From an uncultured Clostridium sp. (lineage in GTDB: Bacteria; Bacillota; Clostridia; Lachnospirales; Lachnospiraceae): 39,086 bases of DNA. Positions within the stretch are counted from its first letter, which is position 1, and each line of letters begins with the position of its first letter. A program made the position numbers and the translations under genes. The DNA is taken from contig NZ_URHZ01000055.1 of NCBI RefSeq assembly GCF_900547735.1, positions 1-39,086 on the forward strand. The letters run 5' to 3'. Below, piece after piece: positions 17,489 through 25,178 of this stretch. The notes beneath the pieces are model-generated. The model saw nothing but the letters and a program-made list of their open reading frames with translations, ran no database searches and had not been told where the DNA came from.

Positions 17489-18403
17489 ATGGAATTTCGT
17501 GAGCAGGAATATATTATCTCAATTGCCGAATCCCAAAGCATTACAAAAGCCGCCGAGCATCTGCATGTATCTCAGCCGGCTCTCAGCAAATTCTTGTCAG
17601 CCGTAGAAGAAGAACTGGGCGTAACACTTTTTATCAGAACCAACAAATCCTTTTCCATCACCCCGGCCGGAGAGCTTTATCTGGAAAAAGCGAAGCAGAT
17701 TATACGATGCCGTGATGAATTTCATTTGTCACTTCAAAAGCTGTCGGAAAAGCAGCCATTCAGCCTGACAATAGGCATTCAAAAACTGCGCGCCCCCCGT
17801 CTTACCCCTATAATTTACGCTTCTTTTTACAGAAGTTTTCCAGGCTGTAAGTTAACATTCATTGAAAGTTACGGCGAGAACCTTTTTCATCTTTTAAAAG
17901 AAGGACAGCTTGATCTAATTCTCTGTAACCAGTATAAACGTCTTCCCGGACTGGCGCTCCAAACTCTCGGTGAAGATGATTTGCTTCTTATTGCGTCAGA
18001 AGAAAAAGCGCTTCCCTGTTCAGAGAAAGACTCCCGTTATCCGGCCGTTAATTTGAATGATATATTGGATGAAACTTTTCTTTTACTGACGGAAAAGACA
18101 AGTCTTAGAATTCTTGTCGATTCCATCCTCAGACAGTATTCTTTACATCTGGAACACAGTGAAGAAATCAAGAGACAGGAAGCTTCATTACATCTTGCTT
18201 CCATGGGATACGGGCTGGCCTTTACTCTTAGCAGTTATCTTCCTCTGTTCCAGTTTTCCAGGCCTGTAAAATGTTATCATATTTTACAGCACAGGAAGCC
18301 GATTCCTTTTGTTGCCGCTTCACTGCCCGGACATTTTCCTCCTAGGCTTGAAAAGAAAATTTCAAATATGTTATCCGACGCTATGGACATAACAAAGTTT
18401 TAA
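17489..18403 (+). CDS. LysR-type transcriptional regulator
   Basis: A 304-residue regulator. The N-terminal winged helix-turn-helix (about 1-60, with SQSITKAAEHLHVSQPALSK) is followed by a linker helix and a periplasmic-binding-protein-like effector domain. The start ATG has AGGAGG eight bases before it. It is transcribed away from the M20 dipeptidase and YfcC carrier genes, the classical arrangement for a LysR activator of its neighbours that senses the imported substrate or its product. It ends at a strong two-way terminator. Confidence 0.92.
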   Translation: MEFREQEYIISIAESQSITKAAEHLHVSQPALSKFLSAVEEELGVTLFIRTNKSFSITPAGELYLEKAKQIIRCRDEFHLSLQKLSEKQPFSLTIGIQKLRAPRLTPIIYASFYRSFPGCKLTFIESYGENLFHLLKEGQLDLILCNQYKRLPGLALQTLGEDDLLLIASEEKALPCSEKDSRYPAVNLNDILDETFLLLTEKTSLRILVDSILRQYSLHLEHSEEIKRQEASLHLASMGYGLAFTLSSYLPLFQFSRPVKCYHILQHRKPIPFVAASLPGHFPPRLEKKISNMLSDAMDITKF

Positions 18404-18424
18404 TGGGAATTTATTTTATATATT

Positions 18425-18488
18425 AAAAAGAGTGGTCACAGGTCATGTCAAACTCAAATGTCTGGCATAATCTGTGACCACTCTTTTT
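18425..18488. terminator. Bidirectional terminator between convergent genes
   Basis: Seventeen-base perfect arms, AAAAAGAGTGGTCACAG (18425-18441) and CTGTGACCACTCTTTTT (18472-18488), with a 30-nt loop. The A and T runs at the ends give a U-run on both strands, so it can end the LysR transcript and the aminopeptidase transcript that converge here. Confidence 0.85.
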
Positions 18489-18496
18489 AACTGGTT

Positions 18497-18533
18497 AGAG
18501 CGTGTCTGAAGAATGAATTTTCAAACACGCTCT
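18497..18533. repeat. GAGCGTGT inverted repeat
   Basis: Arms AGAGCGTGT and ACACGCTCT enclose a nested TGAA/TTCA stem. It has no U-run and lies right beside the two-way terminator. It looks like a small dispersed hairpin, but only one copy is in the window. Confidence 0.6.
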
Positions 18534-18574
18534 GGTACTGTGACGCATTTCCCACCTGTATTACCGTATCTCAA

Positions 18575-19516
18575 TTAAATCTGAAACTCTCCGCCTTTAA
18601 TAATCAGCCGGTCATCCAGATACAGATCCGGTTTCAGGATAATTCCATCCATATGGCAGTCCGCTTTTACCGTCCCGCCGAAGGATACATTGGTTCCGAA
18701 GGCGATATGGACCGTCCCGTACACCTTTTCATCTTCCAGAATAACACCGCAGAGAATGGCCTTCTCATTTGTGCCGATTCCCAGTTCTCCGAGTGTTGCG
18801 TTGTTTTCATTCGCCAGAAGTACGGACAGTTCCTCGCTTCTCTTACCGCGGATTTCCTTCAGCTTTCCGTTCTCCACCTTTACAAAGAGCGGCTCTTCCA
18901 GTTTGCCGAGGCCCACCATGGAGCCGTCTATCTTCATTTCTCCGTTGGAACCGTTCTCAAGCGGAGCGATGTATGCCTCGCCCGACGGCAGGTTGCCGGC
19001 GGCTCCCTTCGTCCTGTAAACGCCTGTGCTGGGCACGCCTTTTCTGCCCTCCAAATCAATGTTCAGGACATAGCCCTCTTTCTCGATCCTGGCTGTCTTC
19101 GCACTCGTCAGAAGCTCCGTCACCTGTCCGGTCAGTTCCTCGACACGGGCGTAATCGGCGGTCATGGCTCCCTGATAGAGCATTTCTTCCGCAATATTGG
19201 GCATGGTCCCGATACGTGCTCCATTTTTTGCCGCCGCAATTTTTGCGTTCGTATGGGTCAGGGATTTCGCCGTCGGACAGAGAACCACGTCGGCACTCAG
19301 CATCGCGTCGGCCACCGGTTTCGGCGGTTCCTGACCCGAGTACTCCCTCTCCTTCATCGTCATCAGCAGCGCCTCACAGCCGAGCTGCTTCGCCGCCTCA
19401 TAAAAGGCCTGTCCAATGGCGATTTTGTTGTCGTCCGTCACCACCAGAACGGTTTCTTCCGGTTTCACATCCATGCATCCGGTCAGAATCTTTTTTGCAC
19501 AATTGATAATATCCAT
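18575..19516 (-). CDS. M29-like aminopeptidase
   Basis: A 313-residue protein related to family M29 (aminopeptidase T) metallopeptidases. Recognisable elements are NLPSGEAYIAP (175-185), GELGIGTN (243-250, metal-ligand Glu), GTVHIAFGTN (267-276, His ligand) and CHMDGI (287-292, His and Asp ligands). It is shorter than classical M29 enzymes (around 400 residues) and may prefer small peptide-like substrates. It is last in the cluster DUF917-OPT-DUF1177-AroM-M29, 29 bp behind aroM, and probably cleaves what the OPT transporter brings in. Peptidase activity is inferred from the conserved ligands. Confidence 0.8.
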   Translation of the reverse strand: MDIINCAKKILTGCMDVKPEETVLVVTDDNKIAIGQAFYEAAKQLGCEALLMTMKEREYSGQEPPKPVADAMLSADVVLCPTAKSLTHTNAKIAAAKNGARIGTMPNIAEEMLYQGAMTADYARVEELTGQVTELLTSAKTARIEKEGYVLNIDLEGRKGVPSTGVYRTKGAAGNLPSGEAYIAPLENGSNGEMKIDGSMVGLGKLEEPLFVKVENGKLKEIRGKRSEELSVLLANENNATLGELGIGTNEKAILCGVILEDEKVYGTVHIAFGTNVSFGGTVKADCHMDGIILKPDLYLDDRLIIKGGEFQI

Positions 19517-19545
19517 TTTATCTGCTGCCTCCCTTTTCTACTGCG

Positions 19546-20214
19546 TTAACCGGCTATTTCACCGGCTATCCTGGCCAGGAGCGTTCTTCCAAGCACCACC
19601 GGTTTACCGCTGAGCGCCTCCATCTCCTGTTTCATGGAAACATTATATCCGATACAGTCCAGGACAATCAGGTCTGCCGGCTCCTCCCGCATCTGCTGCG
19701 CCGCCCGCGTAAGCTCGGCCGGATCACCGTAGGGCGAGGCCGCCAGTACCTTCACCTGTTTCACCAGCTCCTGCCATTTGCCCATGGCCTGGTCTATCTG
19801 TTCCGACTTTGGGGTAATCACGCCGATGTTTGAATTCGGAGTGAGGACCGGCACAACGGCGTTCAGCAGGTCACAGGGGAAAATCAGAGGGACACGGCTC
19901 CGGAAACAGTCCGGAAACTTGCCCGTGCAAAAGAACATGATGAACTTGACGCCCTGTTCCTCCAGCCGTTCAATGCAGGACTGAAGCCGCGGCAGGATAT
20001 ATTTTTCGGCAAATACAACCGAAGTTCCGTCCAGGAGCTTTGAAATAAGCACATAGTCTCCCGGTTCCGGCGCAAATGCCTCAATCTCTTCTCTGGTCAG
20101 TCCGTCCAGGCCTCCCGCCTGAAGCAGGGTAACCCCTTCCCCCAGAAGCGGAAGTACATCACAGGTCACATCCTCCCTGGGAGCCTGTCCGATGGTAATC
20201 GCCCCTATTTTCAT
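19546..20214 (-). CDS. AroM family protein
   Basis: A 222-residue cytoplasmic protein similar over its whole length to AroM (Pfam PF07302), a family related in fold to Asp/Glu/hydantoin racemases but without assigned activity. Marks are the N-terminal MKIGAITIGQAPREDV, the middle IMFFCTGKF and the C-terminal DLIVLDCIGYN and LLARIAGEI. The Cys residues in FFCTG and LDCIG sit where the racemase superfamily has its two catalytic cysteines, which invites a racemase or isomerase guess. It is 35 bp behind the DUF1177 gene and 29 bp before the aminopeptidase. E. coli AroM lies near aroL; no aromatic pathway gene is near here. Confidence 0.85.
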   Translation of the reverse strand: MKIGAITIGQAPREDVTCDVLPLLGEGVTLLQAGGLDGLTREEIEAFAPEPGDYVLISKLLDGTSVVFAEKYILPRLQSCIERLEEQGVKFIMFFCTGKFPDCFRSRVPLIFPCDLLNAVVPVLTPNSNIGVITPKSEQIDQAMGKWQELVKQVKVLAASPYGDPAELTRAAQQMREEPADLIVLDCIGYNVSMKQEMEALSGKPVVLGRTLLARIAGEIAG

Positions 20215-20249
20215 ATCCTTCCCCTCTCTTCTATTCTCTCTTCTCTCCT

Positions 20250-21197
20250 CTACTGAATCTCTTTCCCGTCGAGTGTCTGGAGACGTTTCATGGAACCGTA
20301 GAGTTTCCTGAGCCTTCCGTATTCTTCCTTGTCATACAGTCTGCATTCACCGCGTCCGTATGCCTTGGCCGCCTCAAGCATAAAGCGGGCCGCCTCTTCC
20401 AAATCGGTGATATGGCTTGCTCCCGTCGCACATCCCGGAACCGCCGTCTCGGTCGTTATGGCGACTCCCACAACCGGCGCGTCCGTTGCCGTTGAAGGCT
20501 GAAGAATGCTGTTCAGATGATAGACATCGTTGCCGTAAGGTGTAATATCCTGCATGGACAGAGCAAATACCTGGGGATATTTTCCCGTTGTAATCTGCAT
20601 CAGATCCAGTAAATCATCGCTCACTTTCAGGATATACCCCTCTTTGACCGTCGGGGAAATGGCAAAGCCGCGGTGGTTGATAATCCGGTTGCCTTTTGTC
20701 GTGTCCACGGACAGAATGGCATCCAGTTCACCGTTCACTTCCTCCTTATTTACCTGAGCCATCTCGACCGGAGAGCCCATAAATGCCACCGGTTTGTGGG
20801 GCTGGGTCGGTGCATTGGGGCAGATGTGGGTGGATATCACCACGTCGCCGTCCAGATAATCACCTTTTTTCTGCATATCCAGAAGCTTTGCCGCCACTGC
20901 CAGGGCTACCAGGGCTCCGTCGCCGTCGGATACAAAGCCCAGTCTTTCCGGTCTCGCTCCCAGGCCGCCGAGTCTTCCGAGAATGCCCATCGTAGGAGCG
21001 TCTTTTCCAGCCGTTTTGCCGTTTGTGCCGCAGACGCGGATCCGGATCATGTCGGTCTTCCCACGGGCGCCTTTCAGCTCATAGACGGTTACATCGGCAT
21101 TCTCATTGACGCCGCAGAGGTAATCTTTCACCGCCGCTCCGCTGGCCGTACTGCTGTCCAATATATCATATAATTCTATTAACTGTTTTAATAACAT
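20250..21197 (-). CDS. DUF1177 family protein
   Basis: A 315-residue protein of the DUF1177 family (Pfam PF06675), function unknown. Characteristic segments are DAPTMGILGRLGGLGARPER, STHICPNAPTQPHKPVAFMG, SVDTTKGNRIINHRGFAISP and GVAITTETAVPGCATGASH. The conserved His, Cys and Asp residues and the repeated glycine turns suggest an enzyme. In this cluster it lies between the OPT transporter and AroM. The start has GGGAGG upstream. A 190-bp gap with repeated 12-mers precedes it, so it may have its own promoter. Confidence 0.88.
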   Translation of the reverse strand: MLLKQLIELYDILDSSTASGAAVKDYLCGVNENADVTVYELKGARGKTDMIRIRVCGTNGKTAGKDAPTMGILGRLGGLGARPERLGFVSDGDGALVALAVAAKLLDMQKKGDYLDGDVVISTHICPNAPTQPHKPVAFMGSPVEMAQVNKEEVNGELDAILSVDTTKGNRIINHRGFAISPTVKEGYILKVSDDLLDLMQITTGKYPQVFALSMQDITPYGNDVYHLNSILQPSTATDAPVVGVAITTETAVPGCATGASHITDLEEAARFMLEAAKAYGRGECRLYDKEEYGRLRKLYGSMKRLQTLDGKEIQ

Positions 21198-21229
21198 TGC
21201 ATTGTCCTCCCGGTTATAAAATTTTAGTC

Positions 21230-21298
21230 CTGCATACCCTCCAAATGGTATAAATTCTCAATACTGCATACTCTCTGTTTGGCCCGGAGAATATGCAG
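21230..21298 (-). promoter_or_regulatory. Three copies of a 12-mer, candidate operator
   Basis: In the 190-bp gap between the OPT and DUF1177 genes the 12-mer GAG(A/G)(A/G)TATGCAG occurs three times: 21230-21241 and 21264-21275 on the minus strand (34 bp apart) and 21287-21298 on the plus strand. The inner inverted pair also makes a hairpin (CTGCATA...TATGCAG) followed by TTTTTTT on the plus strand, where no gene needs a terminator. This looks like a regulator-binding array ahead of DUF1177-AroM-M29; the IclR proteins upstream are obvious candidates. Confidence 0.5.
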
Positions 21299-21387
21299 CA
21301 TTTTTTTCATTAATAACGGTTTCTCTTTCGCGGCTTCTTTTTCAGAATCACCGGCTGTGTAATCAACTATGTAAACATATCACATTA

Positions 21388-22974
21388 TCAGAAGAATGCC
21401 CTGAGTACGTTGGAGAAGAATCCAAAAAGTCCGTCTCCCGCAATAAAACCGGCATCCCTTACTTCCATGAATTCCGTACCGAAAATCATGCGGACTACAA
21501 CTGCGATTAATACTGCGATTCCGTAGGTCGGGTTGTTCAAAAGAAGTCCTGTTGCAAAAAGCACGCCCACCATCTTGTTTCCAAAAATAAGCTGGATGAT
21601 TGCTCCCGGTACGGCCCAGATAAGCAGTTCCTTAATGATGGCAGCGTCGGCCCCTGCCGATACGGCCGTCGCAAACACCTTGCTGATCGGGGGCATGATA
21701 TCCTGTTTCATAAACATCATGGCAAAGAACATTACCACCACAATACCGATTACAACACCAATAAATTCAATGATAACCTGCTGTTTTCTTCCGTAGAGTT
21801 CTCTTTCACGGTCCTTACCCTCGCCTCGAAGGATCCAGCCTGTCTTTAAATCGTATCCCATGTCTGCGAAACATGGTCCCGCGGAACCTATATATCCGGT
21901 CAGCACTGCCAGCGGAAGCGGTTCAAAGCCCATGAAAATTCCGAGTGTCATAAAGATGGTCGTTATGGCAAAAGCCGGGAACCAGCCGGAGTGCATGGCC
22001 GCCATACCAACGAGCATCATGGCTACGGTTGAGGAGAAGGCCGCCCAGATAACCCAGATGACAATCTTTCCCGGTGCCATTCCTCCGATGATGCCTGTCA
22101 CCGCCGCAGTAACCATTGCGCCGAGTGCATAAGCTCCAAAGCTTGTGAAAATCGTCTTCTTGGCCGCTCCCGCCGAAACCGTCACGTCGTCCACAACCGG
22201 TTCCACGGGACCTGCCTTCTTTTTATCTTTAAATATAATAAGAAGAGACTGGATTAAGGCAACGCCGCCGGCGCCAATCATGACGCCCTGAGGAATATTG
22301 GAGGCTCCCATGTTGAATCCGCGGAAAATAACGGTGGAATACCCTCTCAGGATTAAACCGATTCCAAGGCCTGCCATGGAGAAAATGTTTGCAATAAATA
22401 CAATACCGATTCCGGCCATCGGAATCTTGAAGTAGCTGCCGACTACGCCGAGGGCAAGGCCTTCTATCAGCCTTTTTCCCTTCTTTCCGCCCTCATCACC
22501 CGCCTGGATCGCGCTGGCTGTGGCAACTCCGGGAGGCCATGCTCCGCGTGCCGGGAATATTTTTGAATCGAAAAGTCTTCCTACCACGATTACGGAAATT
22601 CCGGTTCCTACGATACATCCGACCGCCATCGGCATGATATATTCGGCCTTACCGATTCCGTATAAAATACCGACTGCGATGAATCCGCAGTTTGCCGCGG
22701 AGAATCCGGCCCCGGACACGATTGTCTGAAGCAGGTTCTGTCTTTCAAGGGAACGGAACTTCGTCATGGACGCAAGCGGTATCCTCGCAAGCAGCATGGC
22801 AAAGATTGCTCCAATCAGGGAAGTATTCGGAGTTACGCCGACTTTTCCGATAATCTGCATACAGATGATTGCGGAAAGGACTGCCAGAAGAACGCCAATT
22901 CCGATAATCTGCGGTTCAAATGCCGATATGTGTTCATTTTTCACTTTGTTAACATTCTTGTTTTCTTCTTTCAT
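21388..22974 (-). CDS. OPT/YSL family oligopeptide transporter
   Basis: A 528-residue polytopic membrane protein of the oligopeptide transporter family (Pfam PF03169), with some twelve or more hydrophobic segments from residue 25 onward. Family-like segments include IPLASMTKFRSLERQNLLQT, the FPARGAWPPGVATASAIQAG stretch and GSAGPCFADMGYDLKTGW. OPT proteins take up small peptides or peptide-derived metal chelates by proton symport. It is slightly shorter than many bacterial members (about 550-650). It lies 27 bp behind the DUF917 gene, and its start is preceded by a GGTGG-type site. Confidence 0.88.
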   Translation of the reverse strand: MKEENKNVNKVKNEHISAFEPQIIGIGVLLAVLSAIICMQIIGKVGVTPNTSLIGAIFAMLLARIPLASMTKFRSLERQNLLQTIVSGAGFSAANCGFIAVGILYGIGKAEYIMPMAVGCIVGTGISVIVVGRLFDSKIFPARGAWPPGVATASAIQAGDEGGKKGKRLIEGLALGVVGSYFKIPMAGIGIVFIANIFSMAGLGIGLILRGYSTVIFRGFNMGASNIPQGVMIGAGGVALIQSLLIIFKDKKKAGPVEPVVDDVTVSAGAAKKTIFTSFGAYALGAMVTAAVTGIIGGMAPGKIVIWVIWAAFSSTVAMMLVGMAAMHSGWFPAFAITTIFMTLGIFMGFEPLPLAVLTGYIGSAGPCFADMGYDLKTGWILRGEGKDRERELYGRKQQVIIEFIGVVIGIVVVMFFAMMFMKQDIMPPISKVFATAVSAGADAAIIKELLIWAVPGAIIQLIFGNKMVGVLFATGLLLNNPTYGIAVLIAVVVRMIFGTEFMEVRDAGFIAGDGLFGFFSNVLRAFF

Positions 22975-23001
22975 ACTATTAACCCACCATCCTCTTTTGT
23001 A

Positions 23002-24099
23002 TTATTTGCTGTTGCATTCCGCCTCAGGAAAGACATAGGAGATCATCTCCCTCTCCACTGCTTTCTCACATGGAACAAATAATTCCGGATCCTTCATGCC
23101 GGCTCCCAGCTTGATTTTCGTCCTGTCGACTACGAGAACCGCCGCCATCATTCCCTCTTTCACCTCGGCCGAAGTGACCGGGATTCCCGTCTCCGCATCA
23201 AAGGTCATGATAAGGTCGGGGAATGTTGCAAGCCTTTCGCCGTTCTTTTCCGCCGTCATATATTCATTCCAGAAAGTCAGTTCCACATCCCCGACCTTCA
23301 CAACACCCGTGTCAAATCCGCCGCTGCATTTCAAATCCACCTGCTCTACTTTTGCCTTTGCAATAATGCTGCCTCCCAGGAAATCACAGACCGCCTTCAG
23401 CACAGCATCGGCGCCCTCCTGTTTCGCGGCTATCATGGCCTGCCCCAGTTCGATCGCCTGCCTTACCGCGCCGCAGGCTCCGTTCTCTTTTGCATAGGCA
23501 AGGGTTACCGGGTTTCGTGCAACCGCCACAAGACCCGCGGCCTCCACGGCCGTCTCACGGACAAGTCTGGCTACGCTGCCCAGGCTGCCGCCCGCCGCCA
23601 TCTCGATCCTTCTTCCATTCTCACGTTTTCCGCCGACTGCCGCCTGGTAGGAATAATAATCAGGAATCCGGTGAAGTCCCATGGAACCCATGACTCCGGT
23701 CGGATGCGCCCTGCCGTTACAGGGAGCGTCCACCAGAGGGAGCCCCAACAGAGCGCACTGAAGCCAACCGTTCACCGATGCGCTTCCTCCCGCCTCGTTG
23801 GTAATGATGCCGTCTGCCTGGATTCCCATCTTCTCACAGAGTACGGTGACTACGCGTCCGTTATCCATCGGGTCCACCCAGGCTTCCGTAGCGGACGGCG
23901 CTCCTACGTTTGACACATTCACAAGAACCGCGTCCTCATCCATATCCTCCGGATCTACCAGTGTCACGGGTGCAAGCTCCAGTCCCAGTTTTGCCGTTCT
24001 CATTCCCTTTTCCATGGAGCCGCCTCCGCCTCCGCCCAGAACACAGCCCCCTAAAACCGCCGCCTCCAGATGTTCCATTGTTAAATTAAGTTTCGCCAT
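23002..24099 (-). CDS. DUF917 family protein
   Basis: A 365-residue protein of the DUF917 family (Pfam PF06032), often found beside hydantoinase-like genes and of no proven function. The N-terminus has the glycine-rich LGGCVLGGGGGGSMEKG, and the middle has ITNEAGGSASVNGWLQ and PCNGRAHPTGVMGSMGLHR, both typical. The start ATG follows AAGGAGGATATC, a very strong site. It is the first structural gene after the IclR regulator (44 bp) and is followed 27 bp later by the OPT transporter, so it is clearly part of the catabolic cluster. Confidence 0.88.
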   Translation of the reverse strand: MAKLNLTMEHLEAAVLGGCVLGGGGGGSMEKGMRTAKLGLELAPVTLVDPEDMDEDAVLVNVSNVGAPSATEAWVDPMDNGRVVTVLCEKMGIQADGIITNEAGGSASVNGWLQCALLGLPLVDAPCNGRAHPTGVMGSMGLHRIPDYYSYQAAVGGKRENGRRIEMAAGGSLGSVARLVRETAVEAAGLVAVARNPVTLAYAKENGACGAVRQAIELGQAMIAAKQEGADAVLKAVCDFLGGSIIAKAKVEQVDLKCSGGFDTGVVKVGDVELTFWNEYMTAEKNGERLATFPDLIMTFDAETGIPVTSAEVKEGMMAAVLVVDRTKIKLGAGMKDPELFVPCEKAVEREMISYVFPEAECNSK

Positions 24100-24143
24100 G
24101 ATATCCTCCTTGTTCCTCTTGAACTATTTCTCTTGTTCTTTAT

Positions 24144-24911
24144 TTACATTCCCTGCTCTTCGGCTCCCGACAGACGGCTTATTTCCGCGGCCGCGGCCGC
24201 GGTCTCCTTCAGGTAAGAGTCGAATTTTTCTTCTTTCATCCCGACGCTGTATCCGCCGACACTGATGCAGCCGGCCAGCCTGTTTCTCATCCCGAATACG
24301 GGAATACCGATGGCAAAAAGTCCCGGCGAAAGGAGACCTCTTGTATAGTCATACCCTCTCTTTCTCACCTCTTCCATCTCACCCTCAAGCTTCTTTTTTT
24401 CCTCTTCTCCGAGTTTCAGGGATGAGATGTAACTTTCCCTTGCTTTCTCATCGGCAAATGCCAGAAGCGGACGGTTGGATGCGCCCTTATGGATGGGATA
24501 GATTCCACCTACGCGCATCGAAAGCTGCAGGTCATCCTCCACATCGAGCTTCTCCACACACAGGCTCTGCATGTCCACACTGACCGTGAGATAAACGTCC
24601 AGGCCGCATCTCTGTTTCAGCTTCTCCATAACGGGATACGCCGTCTGTCTGATTTCCTGGGAACGTATCGCCTGATAACCGAGCATCAGACTTTTCTCAC
24701 CCAGATAATAGCGTTTCCCTGCCCTCTCCTGACGCAGGAATCCACTGCCGGTCAGCGTATAAAGCAGGCGATAGGCCACGGCCGGACTCATATTGAGCTT
24801 TTCGGCCACAAAACTCAGGGTGATTCCCTCGTACTCACGGAACAGGTACAGCACATCCAGCGCACGCTCTACCGTCTGGAGACCTTTTGCTTTTTCACTG
24901 CCTTCGCTCAC
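24144..24911 (-). CDS. IclR family transcriptional regulator (cluster-proximal)
   Basis: About 255 residues: an N-terminal winged helix-turn-helix (LQTVERALDVLYLF, then ITLSFVAEKLNMSPAVAYRL) and a C-terminal GAF-like effector domain with GGIYPIHKGASNRPLLAF and GYDYTRGLLSPGLFAIGIPV. I place the start at GTG 24911 (protein MSEGSEKAKG), because AAAGAGGTGAT lies seven bases before it and the result lines up with the paralogue upstream; the ATG at 24950 has no such site. It lies 44 bp before the DUF917 gene and is likely co-transcribed, so it probably regulates this operon and itself. A run of alanine codons near the C-terminus (24185-24202) is a perfect CCGCGG-type palindrome. Confidence 0.92.
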   Translation of the reverse strand: MSEGSEKAKGLQTVERALDVLYLFREYEGITLSFVAEKLNMSPAVAYRLLYTLTGSGFLRQERAGKRYYLGEKSLMLGYQAIRSQEIRQTAYPVMEKLKQRCGLDVYLTVSVDMQSLCVEKLDVEDDLQLSMRVGGIYPIHKGASNRPLLAFADEKARESYISSLKLGEEEKKKLEGEMEEVRKRGYDYTRGLLSPGLFAIGIPVFGMRNRLAGCISVGGYSVGMKEEKFDSYLKETAAAAAEISRLSGAEEQGM

Positions 24912-24975
24912 TGTATCACCTCTTTTATTTTTCCTATTTGCGGAAATCATTTTCTTAAATCGTAATTATGTTATT

Positions 24976-25004
24976 ATGATAAATCACTAAAGCATTTCTG
25001 TCAA
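24976..25004 (-). promoter_or_regulatory. SigA-type promoter of the proximal IclR gene
   Basis: On the minus strand TTGACA (25004-24999), 17-bp spacer, TATCAT (24981-24976). The same pair of hexamers stands ahead of the IclR paralogue. It probably drives iclR-DUF917-OPT and onward. Confidence 0.75.
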
Positions 25005-25074
25005 TCTGTTTTTAATGAATAATTATACAAAATATAGTCTTGTTTTTTGTTACTTTTGCAATAATTCCATCCGG

Positions 25075-25115
25075 GTAACAACGAAAAGCACGCTTCGCGA
25101 ACTTTTCATTGTTAC
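25075..25115. repeat. Small REP-like hairpin, copy 2
   Basis: The best-preserved copy: arms GTAACAACGAAAAG (25075-25088) and CTTTTCATTGTTAC (25102-25115) pair with one mismatch around CACGCTTCGCGAA. It sits directly after the terminator of the distal IclR gene. Confidence 0.8.
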
Positions 25116-25116
25116 T

Positions 25117-25164
25117 CAAAAAAATAGCGGGACGAAGGACGCATTTCACGTTCCTTCATCCCGC
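25117..25164 (-). terminator. Rho-independent terminator of the distal IclR gene
   Basis: On the minus strand GCGGGATGAAGGAACG (25164-25149) pairs with CGTCCTTCGTCCCGC (25141-25127), followed by TATTTTTTT. It separates the two IclR genes into distinct transcripts. Confidence 0.85.
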
Positions 25165-25178
25165 CAGGATAATCAATA

